From JAIVGV01 sp032229975 (lineage in GTDB: Bacteria > Acidobacteriota > Blastocatellia > Pyrinomonadales > Pyrinomonadaceae), in contig JAVXVG010000048.1 in assembly GCA_032229975.1 (NCBI GenBank), forward strand, positions 1 through 64,000: a stretch of DNA of 64,000 bases, in the 5' to 3' direction. The notes beneath the pieces were generated by a model. That model was not told the DNA's origin. It made no database searches and saw only the letters and a program-made list of their open reading frames with translations. How positions within the stretch are numbered: the first letter of the stretch is position 1; each line of letters starts with the position of its first letter. Shown piece after piece: positions 24,934-33,153 of this stretch. Both the position numbers and the translations under genes were made by a program.

Positions 24934-26427
24934 ATGATCGTCACACCGACACTCGTCCTCTGTGCCATGCTCTATGCGCTTGCGCTGTTGCCTGCTTGCT
25001 ACCGAGTGGCCCCTGCGAGCGACAACGCGAATGCGACGATGCCAGCCTCGTCTGTCTTCTTCGAGTCTGTGCCGACGGACGATCAAAGCGGCGACGATGC
25101 GCTGGCCTCCGCGCGCCGACTCGATAGTCAGAATCGTCAGGCAAACGGTGAGCTTCAGAGCCTGAGCCCGCAGGAGCATATGCGTCGCGCCGCGATCTAC
25201 CTCGTCAACCGGGCCTTCTCGGAAGCGCGCGAGCACTGGACGACGCTCATCGGTCGCTATCCGAAAGATCAAAACGTGCCCGCCGCCCTCTTCGGCATCG
25301 GTCGCTCCTTCTACGTCGAGCGTCGCTACGCGGAGGCCCTTCCCTTCTTCGAGCGACTCGGTCGCGACTTCGCACAGCAGAAGGAGGGGCGCGAGGGTTT
25401 CTACTACACAGCCGCAACGATGCTGCGACTCGGCAGACCAGCTGACGCCGCCGCGCGCTACCTCGAATACGCGGATCATTTTCCGCAGGGCGAGCGCATC
25501 GAGAACGCTTATCTGAATGCGATTGACAGTTGGCGCGAAGCGGGCCGCAATGATCTCGCGCAGCAGTGGATCGGCTTCACGCGTGAGAAGTATCGCGGCA
25601 AGCCTGCGGACGCAAACGCGCTCTTCGCGCAGTTGCGCCTCGAACTCGCTTCAAGTGATTGGCAATCGGCAATGCACACTGCGACCGAATTGCGCGGCGT
25701 CACATTCTCGAAGGACGTGCAGACGACACCCGCAGAGATCGACTACTTGCGAGCCTACTCACTTGAACACGAGAAGCAGGAAGCGCAGGCTGGCCCGATC
25801 TTTCAATCAATCGCAGATCGCACAACTTCTTACTACGGTTGGCGCGCAACAGAGCATCTGGAAAAACTCGATGGAGCATCGAAGCGCGCGGCGTCTGTTC
25901 GTTCGTCATCAGTGAAGAGAGAGATCGAGAGTGCGTCGGCTAACTATCCCGTGCCGAGTCGCGAAGTGATCTTGAGAGCGGTGAAAGGCAAGGACGTTGA
26001 TCCGCGCTTCGTCCTCTCCATCATGCGACAGGAGAGCGGCTACAACACACGCGCGCACTCGCAGGCGGGCGCGCGCGGCCTGCTCCAACTAACGATTGAC
26101 GTGGCGAACAAGTATGCGGCGGGCGCAGGGATCAAGAATGTTTCAGAGGATGATCTCTACAGGCCGGAAGTGAATATCCCCGTCGGCATCGAATACCTCT
26201 CGCTGCTCTTCAAGATGTTTCCCGGTCTGCCCGAAGCGGTGGCCGCTTCCTACAATGGCGGCGAGGACAACGTCGAACGCTGGGTGCGCCGCGCCGCCAC
26301 CAAAGACAACGGTGTCTTCACAGCCGAGATCGGATTCGCCGAGTCGAAAGACTACGCGATGAAAGTCATGGCAAACTATCGCGCCTATCAGCAACTCTAC
26401 ACTTCCGATCTTCAACGTAAACGATAA
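24934..26427 (+). CDS. Lytic murein transglycosylase lipoprotein (Slt70-type, SLT domain)
   Basis: About 497 aa from ATG 24934; the frame is open upstream but the extension is not protein-like. The N-terminal segment ends in ALALLPAC, a lipobox-like sequence (Cys17; Pro at -2 is atypical), so it is probably a lipoprotein. TPR-like helical repeats (about 80-320; AAIYLVNRAFSEAREHW, FGIGRSFYVERRYAEALPFF) form the Slt70-style scaffold. The C-terminal SLT domain (about 345-470) has catalytic Glu in MRQESGYN, the GLLQL motif (ARGLLQLTIDVA), and AASYNGGEDNV. It cleaves peptidoglycan between MurNAc and GlcNAc to give 1,6-anhydro-MurNAc ends. Alone between the metallothionein-like gene and a convergent hypothetical gene. 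Confidence 0.9.
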   Translation: MIVTPTLVLCAMLYALALLPACYRVAPASDNANATMPASSVFFESVPTDDQSGDDALASARRLDSQNRQANGELQSLSPQEHMRRAAIYLVNRAFSEAREHWTTLIGRYPKDQNVPAALFGIGRSFYVERRYAEALPFFERLGRDFAQQKEGREGFYYTAATMLRLGRPADAAARYLEYADHFPQGERIENAYLNAIDSWREAGRNDLAQQWIGFTREKYRGKPADANALFAQLRLELASSDWQSAMHTATELRGVTFSKDVQTTPAEIDYLRAYSLEHEKQEAQAGPIFQSIADRTTSYYGWRATEHLEKLDGASKRAASVRSSSVKREIESASANYPVPSREVILRAVKGKDVDPRFVLSIMRQESGYNTRAHSQAGARGLLQLTIDVANKYAAGAGIKNVSEDDLYRPEVNIPVGIEYLSLLFKMFPGLPEAVAASYNGGEDNVERWVRRAATKDNGVFTAEIGFAESKDYAMKVMANYRAYQQLYTSDLQRKR

Positions 26428-26469
26428 GAGACGATCAACAAGCTACAAGTTGCGCCCATCCGCGCACGC

Positions 26470-27495
26470 CTACGGCTGAGGACAGTAGCGAGGGTCTTTG
26501 AAGCCGCGCGCGCGTTCGCGTCGCCGGAGTGGATCGGGATCGATGACGACGGGACGCGGCAAGATGCCGAGGCTGATGAGCGCGGGGCGATACTCGTAGC
26601 GGATCGTCACGTCGGCTGCGGGCTCGCGTTCGAGATCGAGATTGACCCAGCGCACGTCGTTGCCGATGGAGCGACCGATCCCCGTCGCCGCGTATTCGTC
26701 GTCGTCTGTTCGCGTCGCAGCGCGCTCCTTCGGCTGCCGCGCGCCCGATGCGCTCGTTGAAGGCGCGGACTCCGATTCTCTTTTCAACTCGCCTTCGCCG
26801 CGTTGCGACTGCGAATCGAGCGGGCGCGGAGACGGCGGCGCAACTTCAGAGTAAACACGTCGCTCGCGGAAGAAGACAGCGGAGATGATGCCCACATCTT
26901 CGGCCCGGCCGATCTTGTTGGCATAGGAATCGCGCTCGCTCGTGAAATAGAAACGGCGCGCGCGCGTCCGACTCATCTGCCAGCCCGTCACGGCGATCGT
27001 GCCGTAGGGCTCGATGATCCACTTGCTCGCGTCGCGCGCGGTGGTGCGACGCGCGTCGATCGAGTTCAGGCCGTCAACGGCCAGTGCGACCGCGACGCGC
27101 ACGGGCAGAGGATTGCGCACGCGCAACTCGTACTCCGCGCCCGCGCGCGCTTCGACGTAAACGCGCCCGCGCGCAGGGTATTGCTCAAGCCTCGCGCCAC
27201 CGACGAGCACCTCAACCTCAAAGGGTTGGTAGCGGATCGGCTCAGCACCCTCCTGCGCGGGCCGCCAATCTTGCGCAGAGTCATCCGCCGCGTTCAATTC
27301 CGACGATGGAATGATATTCGAGTCTGATGTCGAAACATCGTTAGTGTCGAACAAGTTAGACTGTGCAGCCTCGTTCGAGTTGATCAACCTCGCGTCGGCC
27401 ACTCTCTTTGAGAGTCGCGACCCGACGGCGAAGTTCGCAATGATGAGCGTGACGAGACAGGCGGTGCAGATCGTGATCGCAAAAGTCTTTCGCAT
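26470..27495 (-). CDS. Membrane-anchored or exported hypothetical protein
   Basis: About 341 aa from ATG 27495, which has GGAGG 9 nt upstream; the open frame reaches 27666 but the extension overlaps the start region of the debranching gene. One N-terminal hydrophobic helix (AITICTACLVTLIIANFAVGS). The body is beta-rich: FEVEVLVGGARLEQYPARG, RVYVEARAGAEYELRVRNPL, IVAVTGWQMSRTRARRF, AEDVGIISAVFFRERR. A DSASGARQPKER-like low-complexity stretch and a C-terminal region RYEYRPALISLGILPRP follow. I recognise no family. Convergent with the transglycosylase gene (42 nt) and divergent from the glycogen debranching gene. Confidence 0.6.
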   Translation of the reverse strand: MRKTFAITICTACLVTLIIANFAVGSRLSKRVADARLINSNEAAQSNLFDTNDVSTSDSNIIPSSELNAADDSAQDWRPAQEGAEPIRYQPFEVEVLVGGARLEQYPARGRVYVEARAGAEYELRVRNPLPVRVAVALAVDGLNSIDARRTTARDASKWIIEPYGTIAVTGWQMSRTRARRFYFTSERDSYANKIGRAEDVGIISAVFFRERRVYSEVAPPSPRPLDSQSQRGEGELKRESESAPSTSASGARQPKERAATRTDDDEYAATGIGRSIGNDVRWVNLDLEREPAADVTIRYEYRPALISLGILPRPVVIDPDPLRRRERARGFKDPRYCPQP

Positions 27496-27619
27496 CTCTT
27501 CAACCTCCGGCGAAAATTCCCTTCCCACCCTTTGAACGTCGCTCAACCGATTTCTTGCGGGCGCGACTGCGGTTTGTGGTACAAGTGCGACGTGGACTTG
27601 CGTCGGGGAGGCGCGGCGA

Positions 27620-29608
27620 ATGATCAGTTTCGACGAAGGCGAGTGCAGACAATTCGACGCGGCCACACAGCGCGAGTGGCTTGAGACGAACGGGCTCGGC
27701 GGCTACGCCTCCTCGACCGTTACCGGCCTCAACTCGCGCCGCTATCACGGCCTGCTCGTCGCAGCCGCCGCCCCGCCGACCAAGCGCATCGTCCTGCTCT
27801 CTAAATTTGAAGAAGTCATCGTCGTCGGCGATGAACGCTTCGAGCTATCGACGAACCTCTACGAGCCTGACGTGATCAGTCCACGAGGCTATCAACTCAT
27901 GTCGGGCTTCCGTCTCGATCCGTTCCCCGTCTTCACCTTTCGCGCGGGCCACTTCGAGATCGAGAAATCGATCTTCATGGCCCACTCGCAGAACACGACC
28001 GTCGTGCGCTATCGCTATAGCGCGCCGCAGGGCGCACGTGCACGACTTGAGTTGCGCCCCTTCGTCGCCTTCCGCGACTATCATTCGCTCGCGCGCGAAG
28101 CTCTCGATATCTTTCTCGACGCGAAGATCGAGCGCGGCCTGCTGCGCTTCGGCAAACGCGATGACGAGCTCGCGCTCTACCTCGCGCACGATGCCACCTC
28201 GCTCCGCGCCGAAGGGCTCTGGTACAGAAACTTCCTTTACGCGGAAGAGAGAGCGCGCGGCTTCGATGACCACGAAGACCTGTTCAATCCCTGCCTGCTC
28301 GCATTCGATCTCGAAGACGGAAAGACCTGCAACCTCATCGCCTCGACCGAACTTTGCAACGCCGCATCAGCACAGTCACTCGAAGACTCGGAACGCGAGC
28401 GACGACAAGAACTACAGACGCGCGATGCGACTGATATCGCAACGCAAGACGATCGTGCGGATTATCTCTCGTTGCTCAAGAGCGCAGCCGATCAATTCAT
28501 CGTCAGGCGCGACGCTAATCTCTCGACCATCATCGCGGGCTATCACTGGTTCACCGATTGGGGCCGCGACACGATGATCTCGCTCCCCGGTCTGGCCCTC
28601 GCCACGGGCCGCTTCGACGTAGCGCGCGAGATACTGCTCGCCTTCGCGGGTAGCCTTAATCAAGGCTTGATCCCTAACCGCTTTCCCGATGCGGGCGAGC
28701 AGCCCGAATACAATACCGCCGATGCGACGCTCTGGTTCGTCAACGCCATCGGCGAGTACCTGCGTCGCACCAACGATGAGGCGTTCGTGCGCGCGAGTTT
28801 GTATGAGCCGCTACTTGAGATCGTCGGCTGGCACGAGCGCGGGACACACTACGACATACGCATGACCTCCGACTCGCTGCTACGGGCCGGCAACGAAGAC
28901 GTGCAGCTCACTTGGATGGACGTGAAGATCGGCGACTGGGTGGTGACGCCGCGCGCGGGCAAGCCCGTCGAGATTCAGGCCCTCTGGTACAACGCTCTGC
29001 GCACGGTCGCGATGATCAGTGGCCGCTTCAATGATGAGCCGACGCGCAAACATTGTCGCGCCGTTGCCGACGCCGCGCGGGCCAGCTTCAACGGTCTCTT
29101 CTGGAACGAGTCGCGCGAGTGCCTCTACGATTACATCGACGATGCGGGCGAGCCGGACGACTGCGTGCGACCGAACCAGATTTTCGCCGTCAGCCTGCCG
29201 CACGCGATCACGACGGGCCCGCGCGCCGCGTTGGTCGTCGCCTGCGTCGAGCGTGAGCTGCTCACGCCCTTTGGCCTGCGCACGCTCGCGCGCGGCGATG
29301 CGAACTATCGCGGCCGCTACGAGGGCAATGCATACGCGCGCGACACGGCTTATCATCAGGGCACGGTCTGGGCTTGGCTCATGGGGCCATTCGTCACGGC
29401 GTATTTGAAGGTGCACGGACGCTCGCCTGAGAGCATTGCCACGGCGCGCGGGTGGCTCTCGAACTTTCGCGCGCACTTGCGCGAGGCGGGCGTCGGTCAA
29501 ATCTCCGAAATCTTCGACGGCGATCCGCCGCACACGCCGCGCGGCTGCATCGCACAGGCTTGGAGCGTCGCAGAAGTTTTGCGTTGCGAGTTGGAAGAGT
29601 TGAATTGA
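27620..29608 (+). CDS. Glycogen debranching enzyme / amylo-alpha-1,6-glucosidase (GH133 type)
   Basis: 662 aa. Start ATG 27620 with GGGAGG 9-14 nt upstream. The N-terminal domain (about 1-250; WLETNGLGGYASSTVTGLNS, RRYHGLLVAAAAPPTKRIVL) is the usual DUF4450/GDE-N domain. The C-terminal (alpha/alpha)6 domain carries AGYHWFTDWGRDTMISLPGL, FPDAGEQPEYNTADATLWF and GRYEGNAYARDTAYHQGTVW, the signatures of amylo-alpha-1,6-glucosidases. It hydrolyses alpha-1,6 branch points in glycogen-like polymers in the cytoplasm. No glycogen biosynthesis genes are visible nearby. Followed by a 53-aa membrane protein. Confidence 0.92.
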   Translation: MISFDEGECRQFDAATQREWLETNGLGGYASSTVTGLNSRRYHGLLVAAAAPPTKRIVLLSKFEEVIVVGDERFELSTNLYEPDVISPRGYQLMSGFRLDPFPVFTFRAGHFEIEKSIFMAHSQNTTVVRYRYSAPQGARARLELRPFVAFRDYHSLAREALDIFLDAKIERGLLRFGKRDDELALYLAHDATSLRAEGLWYRNFLYAEERARGFDDHEDLFNPCLLAFDLEDGKTCNLIASTELCNAASAQSLEDSERERRQELQTRDATDIATQDDRADYLSLLKSAADQFIVRRDANLSTIIAGYHWFTDWGRDTMISLPGLALATGRFDVAREILLAFAGSLNQGLIPNRFPDAGEQPEYNTADATLWFVNAIGEYLRRTNDEAFVRASLYEPLLEIVGWHERGTHYDIRMTSDSLLRAGNEDVQLTWMDVKIGDWVVTPRAGKPVEIQALWYNALRTVAMISGRFNDEPTRKHCRAVADAARASFNGLFWNESRECLYDYIDDAGEPDDCVRPNQIFAVSLPHAITTGPRAALVVACVERELLTPFGLRTLARGDANYRGRYEGNAYARDTAYHQGTVWAWLMGPFVTAYLKVHGRSPESIATARGWLSNFRAHLREAGVGQISEIFDGDPPHTPRGCIAQAWSVAEVLRCELEELN

Positions 29609-29730
29609 GCCTGCGCGTTCGCCTAAAAGTTGTGAATTGGATTAAAACTTGATCGCTTGATGCTCAAACGATAGACGACACGACATTGCTCATCAAGACG
29701 TTTCAGAAATTCATCATGAGGTGAGTTGAG

Positions 29731-29892
29731 ATGCCAACCAACACGCCGCCGCCTTATTTTCCGCAGGCTTCACTTATGCCGCCCGATCCGAATCGTTGGC
29801 GCAAAATCAAGGCCGGGATGATCGGCTGCGCCGCGCTGGCCCTCGTCGCGCTCGTCGCGCTCGTCGCGTGGCTCGTCGTTCACTTCAAGTGA
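29731..29892 (+). CDS. Small single-pass membrane protein
   Basis: 53 aa: a Pro-rich cytoplasmic N-terminus (MPTNTPPPYFPQ, PPDPNRWRK) and one helix (ALALVALVALVAWLVV). GAGGTGAG lies 7 nt before the ATG at 29731. The final codons overlap the end of the VKOR gene on the other strand by 8 nt. Unknown function; the ribosome-binding site and composition support it as real. Confidence 0.5.
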   Translation: MPTNTPPPYFPQASLMPPDPNRWRKIKAGMIGCAALALVALVALVAWLVVHFK

Positions 29893-30400
29893 TGGCCCGG
29901 CGGAGCGCGAGTCTTTGCAGTATGACGACGATGGTGAGCAGCGTCGTCGTCGCGGCGGAGAGCAGGCAGTATTGACAGAAGGCGTGGAGCAGGAAGGCCT
30001 GCACGTAGAGAAGCCAGAGCGTGAAGAGGAACATGATGGCGACGATGGGGAGGAGAAACTTGCGCGCGCCCGCGTAGCCGAAGGCCGAGAGCGTGGCGAG
30101 GCTGAAGACCATGAAGTAGGCGAGTGCGCCTACGCTCGCGAGCGGCAAGCGGCCGATGGTTGCGAAGCGACTTCCCAGAACTTCCGCGCAGCCATGCGTG
30201 ATCGAACATTGAAGCGACGCGCCTGTGAGATGTTCGACCGTGAGATAGACCGCGTCGCCGAGCCCGACGAGCGCGAGCAGCGCGGCACACACGTCGAGCA
30301 GCCTCGCGCGTGAAGAAACGGCGGTCGAAGAGTTCACCCGCGAAGCATCACCGGCCGCCGGATCGATCTGTTCGATCTGTCCATCCACACGCGTCTTCAC
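29885..30400 (-). CDS. Vitamin K epoxide reductase (VKOR) family protein
   Basis: 171 aa, four membrane helices (LLDVCAALLALVGLGDAVYL, VGALAYFMVFSLATL, LLPIVAIMFLFTLWLLYV and a C-terminal one). Active-site cysteines are present: the loop pair CSITHGC (Cys-x5-Cys) and the catalytic CxxC CQYC at the start of the last helix. Bacterial VKOR oxidises the DsbA-like partner and passes electrons to quinone. The start is GTG 30400, which overlaps the stop of the upstream DsbA-like gene (GTGA, 4 nt), so the two are coupled and form an oxidative protein-folding unit that replaces DsbB. The stop overlaps the 53-aa protein gene on the opposite strand. Confidence 0.9.
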   Translation of the reverse strand: MKTRVDGQIEQIDPAAGDASRVNSSTAVSSRARLLDVCAALLALVGLGDAVYLTVEHLTGASLQCSITHGCAEVLGSRFATIGRLPLASVGALAYFMVFSLATLSAFGYAGARKFLLPIVAIMFLFTLWLLYVQAFLLHAFCQYCLLSAATTTLLTIVVILQRLALRRAIT

Positions 30401-31104
30401 TTCTTCTTCGCAGCCAGTTCGCTCTCGACCGCCGCGCTCAACTTGTCGAGCGTGTTGCTCTCTTCAAACGAAAGCATCCGCCCGTTGATGAAGAAGGTGG
30501 GGGTGGCCGTGATGCCCATCGCCGCGCCGCGCCGCTCGTCCGCGACGACGCGCATGGCGACGATGGAACTGTCCATGTCCTCCGTGAAGCGCGGCACGTC
30601 GAGTCCCAGAGATTTAGCGTAGCCGATGAAGATGGTGCGCGCGTCGTCAGGGTCTTTCCAATCGTTCTGCTTGTCGTAGATCAGATCGTGCATCTCCCAG
30701 AACTTGTTCTGCATCCCTGCGGCTTCCGCCGCGCGCGCGGCTTCCGAGGCGTGCTTGTGCAAGCCGCGTAGCGGGAAGTTGCGGAAGCCGATGGAGACTT
30801 GCGTCGGATACTTTTCGAGGAGTTGTTTGACGACCGTGTGCATCGCGCCGCAGGTCGGGCACTGGAAGTCCGCGAACTCCTCAAACTGCACGGGCGCGTT
30901 CTGCGCGCCGCGCATGTGCGCGGGCGGAGCTTCGTCCGCACCGGGCCGGGCCACGTTTGCGTCGCCCTGTTGTGCTGATGTCTGCGCGCGATTCTGTCCG
31001 GCGCGCGAGTCGCTCGCGCTATCGGGCTGCATGAGCCACAGCCCCGCGCCGAGCGTGGCGAGCAGGACGAGGACGATGATGATGATGGGCAGAGACTTTT
31101 TCAT
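30397..31104 (-). CDS. DsbA-family thiol:disulfide oxidoreductase
   Basis: 235 aa. An N-terminal signal or anchor helix (LPIIIIVLVLLATLGAGLWLM) and a polar linker lead to a DsbA-type thioredoxin domain with the active-site CPTC (FADFQCPTCGAMHTVV), the helical insertion (KHASEAARAAEAAGMQNKFW) and the cis-Pro loop GITATPTFFINGR. It forms disulfides in exported proteins. Its stop overlaps the VKOR start by 4 nt, so VKOR is its likely reoxidation partner. The CPTC sequence (rather than CPHC) is common for VKOR-linked DsbA-like proteins. Confidence 0.92.
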   Translation of the reverse strand: MKKSLPIIIIVLVLLATLGAGLWLMQPDSASDSRAGQNRAQTSAQQGDANVARPGADEAPPAHMRGAQNAPVQFEEFADFQCPTCGAMHTVVKQLLEKYPTQVSIGFRNFPLRGLHKHASEAARAAEAAGMQNKFWEMHDLIYDKQNDWKDPDDARTIFIGYAKSLGLDVPRFTEDMDSSIVAMRVVADERRGAAMGITATPTFFINGRMLSFEESNTLDKLSAAVESELAAKKK

Positions 31105-31358
31105 GTCGTTTGGTTGAGACGATTGAGAGTCAATCGCGCGTCTTTAGCGTGCCCCACATTTGCTGTCCGGCACGAGGGCCGTCGTGCGTCGCGACTCTCC
31201 GACCGCCTTGTAGAATTCCTTCTCAGTTAGTATAAAGGCAAACGTACCTTGAATCACTTCCCCCGGAACAGTTTTCATTACATGCGCGCGCGGGCGGGTG
31301 CGCCTTGCGCTTCACTGACAGCGCGCGAGGCGCAAGCACGATGCAGAAGGGCTGACTA

Positions 31359-32012
31359 ATGTCGCAGAACTCAATCACCGTTGTCGAAGACGAAGGGGCC
31401 GTCTCGCTCTACGATCGCTTCGCAGACCTCTACGACATGACTTTCAAGTTCAATCGCTACAGCCACTCGATTGAACATTACCTGCGCGAGCGCGCGCTCG
31501 CACTCCCCGAAGGCGCGAACGTCTTGGACGCTGGCTGCGGCACGGGCCTACTCACCATTGCGCTCCTGCGCACGCTCCCGCGACCCGCGCGCATCACTGC
31601 CTTCGATCTCTCCGCGCCGTCGCTTGAGAAGGCCCGCGCCGCTGTCGCCAAACTATCGGAGTCAAAGCGTCACCGGATCAGTTTCATTCAAGCGAACCTG
31701 CTCACGCAACCCTTCGCGTCCGACACTTTCGACTTCGTCGCCACAAGCGGCGCGCTCGAATACGTCCCGCTCGGCGAAGGTCTCGCCGAACTCGCGCGCG
31801 TCACGAAGCCCGGCGGCTACCTGCTCCACTTCCCCGTGCGCCCTGCGCCCGCAAGCAAGTTGCTCGAACTCATGTTCCGCTTCAAGACCCACGATCCTGC
31901 GGAGGTCGAGCGTCACACACTGCGCCACTTCCGTCTCCTCGAACGCCACCGCTTCCACGCACACGAGCCCATCGGCTGGACGAAAGAAGCGCTGCTCGCG
32001 CAAAAGACCTGA
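31359..32012 (+). CDS. Class I SAM-dependent methyltransferase
   Basis: 217 aa. ATG 31359. The Rossmann motif VLDAGCGTGLLTIALL (motif I), the acidic end of beta2 (ITAFDLSAPSLEKARAAV), motif III-IV FDFVATSGALEYVPLGE and the post-IV VTKPGGYLLHFPV are all present, as in Methyltransf_11/25 enzymes such as the UbiE/COQ5 type. The N-terminus VSLYDRFADLYDMTFKFNRY is also typical of these. Substrate unknown. It stands alone, with a repeat-containing inverted structure beginning right at its stop codon. Confidence 0.85.
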   Translation: MSQNSITVVEDEGAVSLYDRFADLYDMTFKFNRYSHSIEHYLRERALALPEGANVLDAGCGTGLLTIALLRTLPRPARITAFDLSAPSLEKARAAVAKLSESKRHRISFIQANLLTQPFASDTFDFVATSGALEYVPLGEGLAELARVTKPGGYLLHFPVRPAPASKLLELMFRFKTHDPAEVERHTLRHFRLLERHRFHAHEPIGWTKEALLAQKT

Positions 32013-32164
32013 ATGGTTAATGGCAAATCGTGAATGGTAAATCGTGGGTCTCGAATCGCAGTTGAAGCGAAACGACTATCCGCGCCTTTAATTTAAGCCC
32101 GAACGATGACGATCAGTTTCGATTGACCATTAACCATTGACCATTCACCAATCACGATTTACTA
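32012..32164. repeat. Imperfect inverted repeat of AATGGTTAATGG-type units
   Basis: The left block (about 32012-32046) contains AATGGTTAATGG, GCAAATCGTG and GAATGGTAAATCGTG. The right block (about 32121-32163) is its imperfect complement (GACCATTAACCATTGACCAT, TCACCAATCACGATTTAC). They flank about 70 nt of unrelated DNA. The left block starts at the methyltransferase stop and the right block supplies the last codons (S-K-S-stop) of the serine hydrolase. Probably a bidirectional hairpin between the convergent genes. Confidence 0.7.
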
Positions 32165-33153
32165 AAATGCGAGAGCACGACGCGCGCCACTGTGGGAATG
32201 ATCTCACGCTCGTTCGCCTGATTTTCGGTGAAGGTCACGAGGACGAAGCGCGCGCCGTTGGGTAGCTCGATGTAGGTTGCATCATGGCGCGTCGTCGAAG
32301 TCCAACCGGCCTTCGACCAGAGGCGCGCGCCGTTGAAATCTTTGAGCGCGATGCCTGTGAAGCCGTGCGCTTGATCGTCCGCATCCTTCGACTCACCCGA
32401 ATAGTCGCGCTTTAAAAGCTCCATCATCTGACTGCTTCGCGCTGGTGTGACGGCCCGGCCCGTGGCGATCTCCGAGAGCAGGCGCGCGACTGCATCGGTC
32501 GTTAGCTTGTTGCGATTCTCGCCGTTCGCGCCGCGCGAGAAATGTTCGCGCCCGTATGCGTCCTCGCAAAAAGTCTTCTGGTTGGTGTTGATGTTCGTGT
32601 AGCCGAGCGAGGCGAAGTAGCGATTGACGGCGTCGCGCTTGTACTGCCACGCCTTCATCTCCGTGGGCGATAGTTCCCTGCCGCTCGTCGTGTCTGTGAT
32701 CATGTCGAGCACGTAGCTGGTCGCGTCGTTGTACGACTGGACGATCATGTCGCGCATGGCGCGGCGCAGCTCCTCCGTATCCTTAATCTTCCCATCTTCC
32801 ATCAGCCGGTGCGCGTAGGCGAGGTAGAAAAGTTTGACGACGCTCGCCGGGTAGATGCGCTCGCCGCCGCGAAAGCTCGCTTGCGTTGGATGATTCGGAT
32901 CGCGCAGGTCGATGAGCGTGATTGCGAGTTGCTCTCGCGTCAGCTTCTTGTCGGCGAACTTTCGCAGAGCCTCGCGCGCCGCCTCGTCAACGATTGACTG
33001 AAGCGCGGGCGACCGCGCGGGTGCGATGCGACCTGCGACGGGCTGCGCGGATTCGACTTTGTTCTGGCCCTGCTTCTGCGCCGATCCGCTCGGCACGATC
33101 AGGGAAGAGAGTACGACTAATGCAAGCGCGACAAAAAGTTTTCCGTTTCTCAT
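32152..33153 (-). CDS. Class A beta-lactamase-like serine hydrolase
   Basis: 333 aa. Signal peptide KLFVALALVVLSSLIVPSGSA. The domain carries the active-site SVVK (in YPASVVKLFYL), an SYN motif (VQSYNDATSYVLDM) and KAG (LWSKAGWTSTTRHD, the KTG equivalent). The fold therefore matches the beta-lactamase class A / serine hydrolase family, but no omega-loop ExxLN is obvious. It could be a beta-lactamase-like hydrolase or a cell-wall peptidase, and I cannot choose. The ATG overlaps the gltS stop (ATGA), so the two genes are translationally coupled. The last three codons derive from the adjoining inverted repeat. Confidence 0.8.
   Translation of the reverse strand: MRNGKLFVALALVVLSSLIVPSGSAQKQGQNKVESAQPVAGRIAPARSPALQSIVDEAAREALRKFADKKLTREQLAITLIDLRDPNHPTQASFRGGERIYPASVVKLFYLAYAHRLMEDGKIKDTEELRRAMRDMIVQSYNDATSYVLDMITDTTSGRELSPTEMKAWQYKRDAVNRYFASLGYTNINTNQKTFCEDAYGREHFSRGANGENRNKLTTDAVARLLSEIATGRAVTPARSSQMMELLKRDYSGESKDADDQAHGFTGIALKDFNGARLWSKAGWTSTTRHDATYIELPNGARFVLVTFTENQANEREIIPTVARVVLSHFSKS

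Noticed and set aside
27496..27666. N-terminal extension of the 341-aa hypothetical gene
   Set aside because: It would overlap the start of the debranching enzyme gene and lacks a signal-peptide context, while ATG 27495 has GGAGG and a hydrophobic N-terminus.
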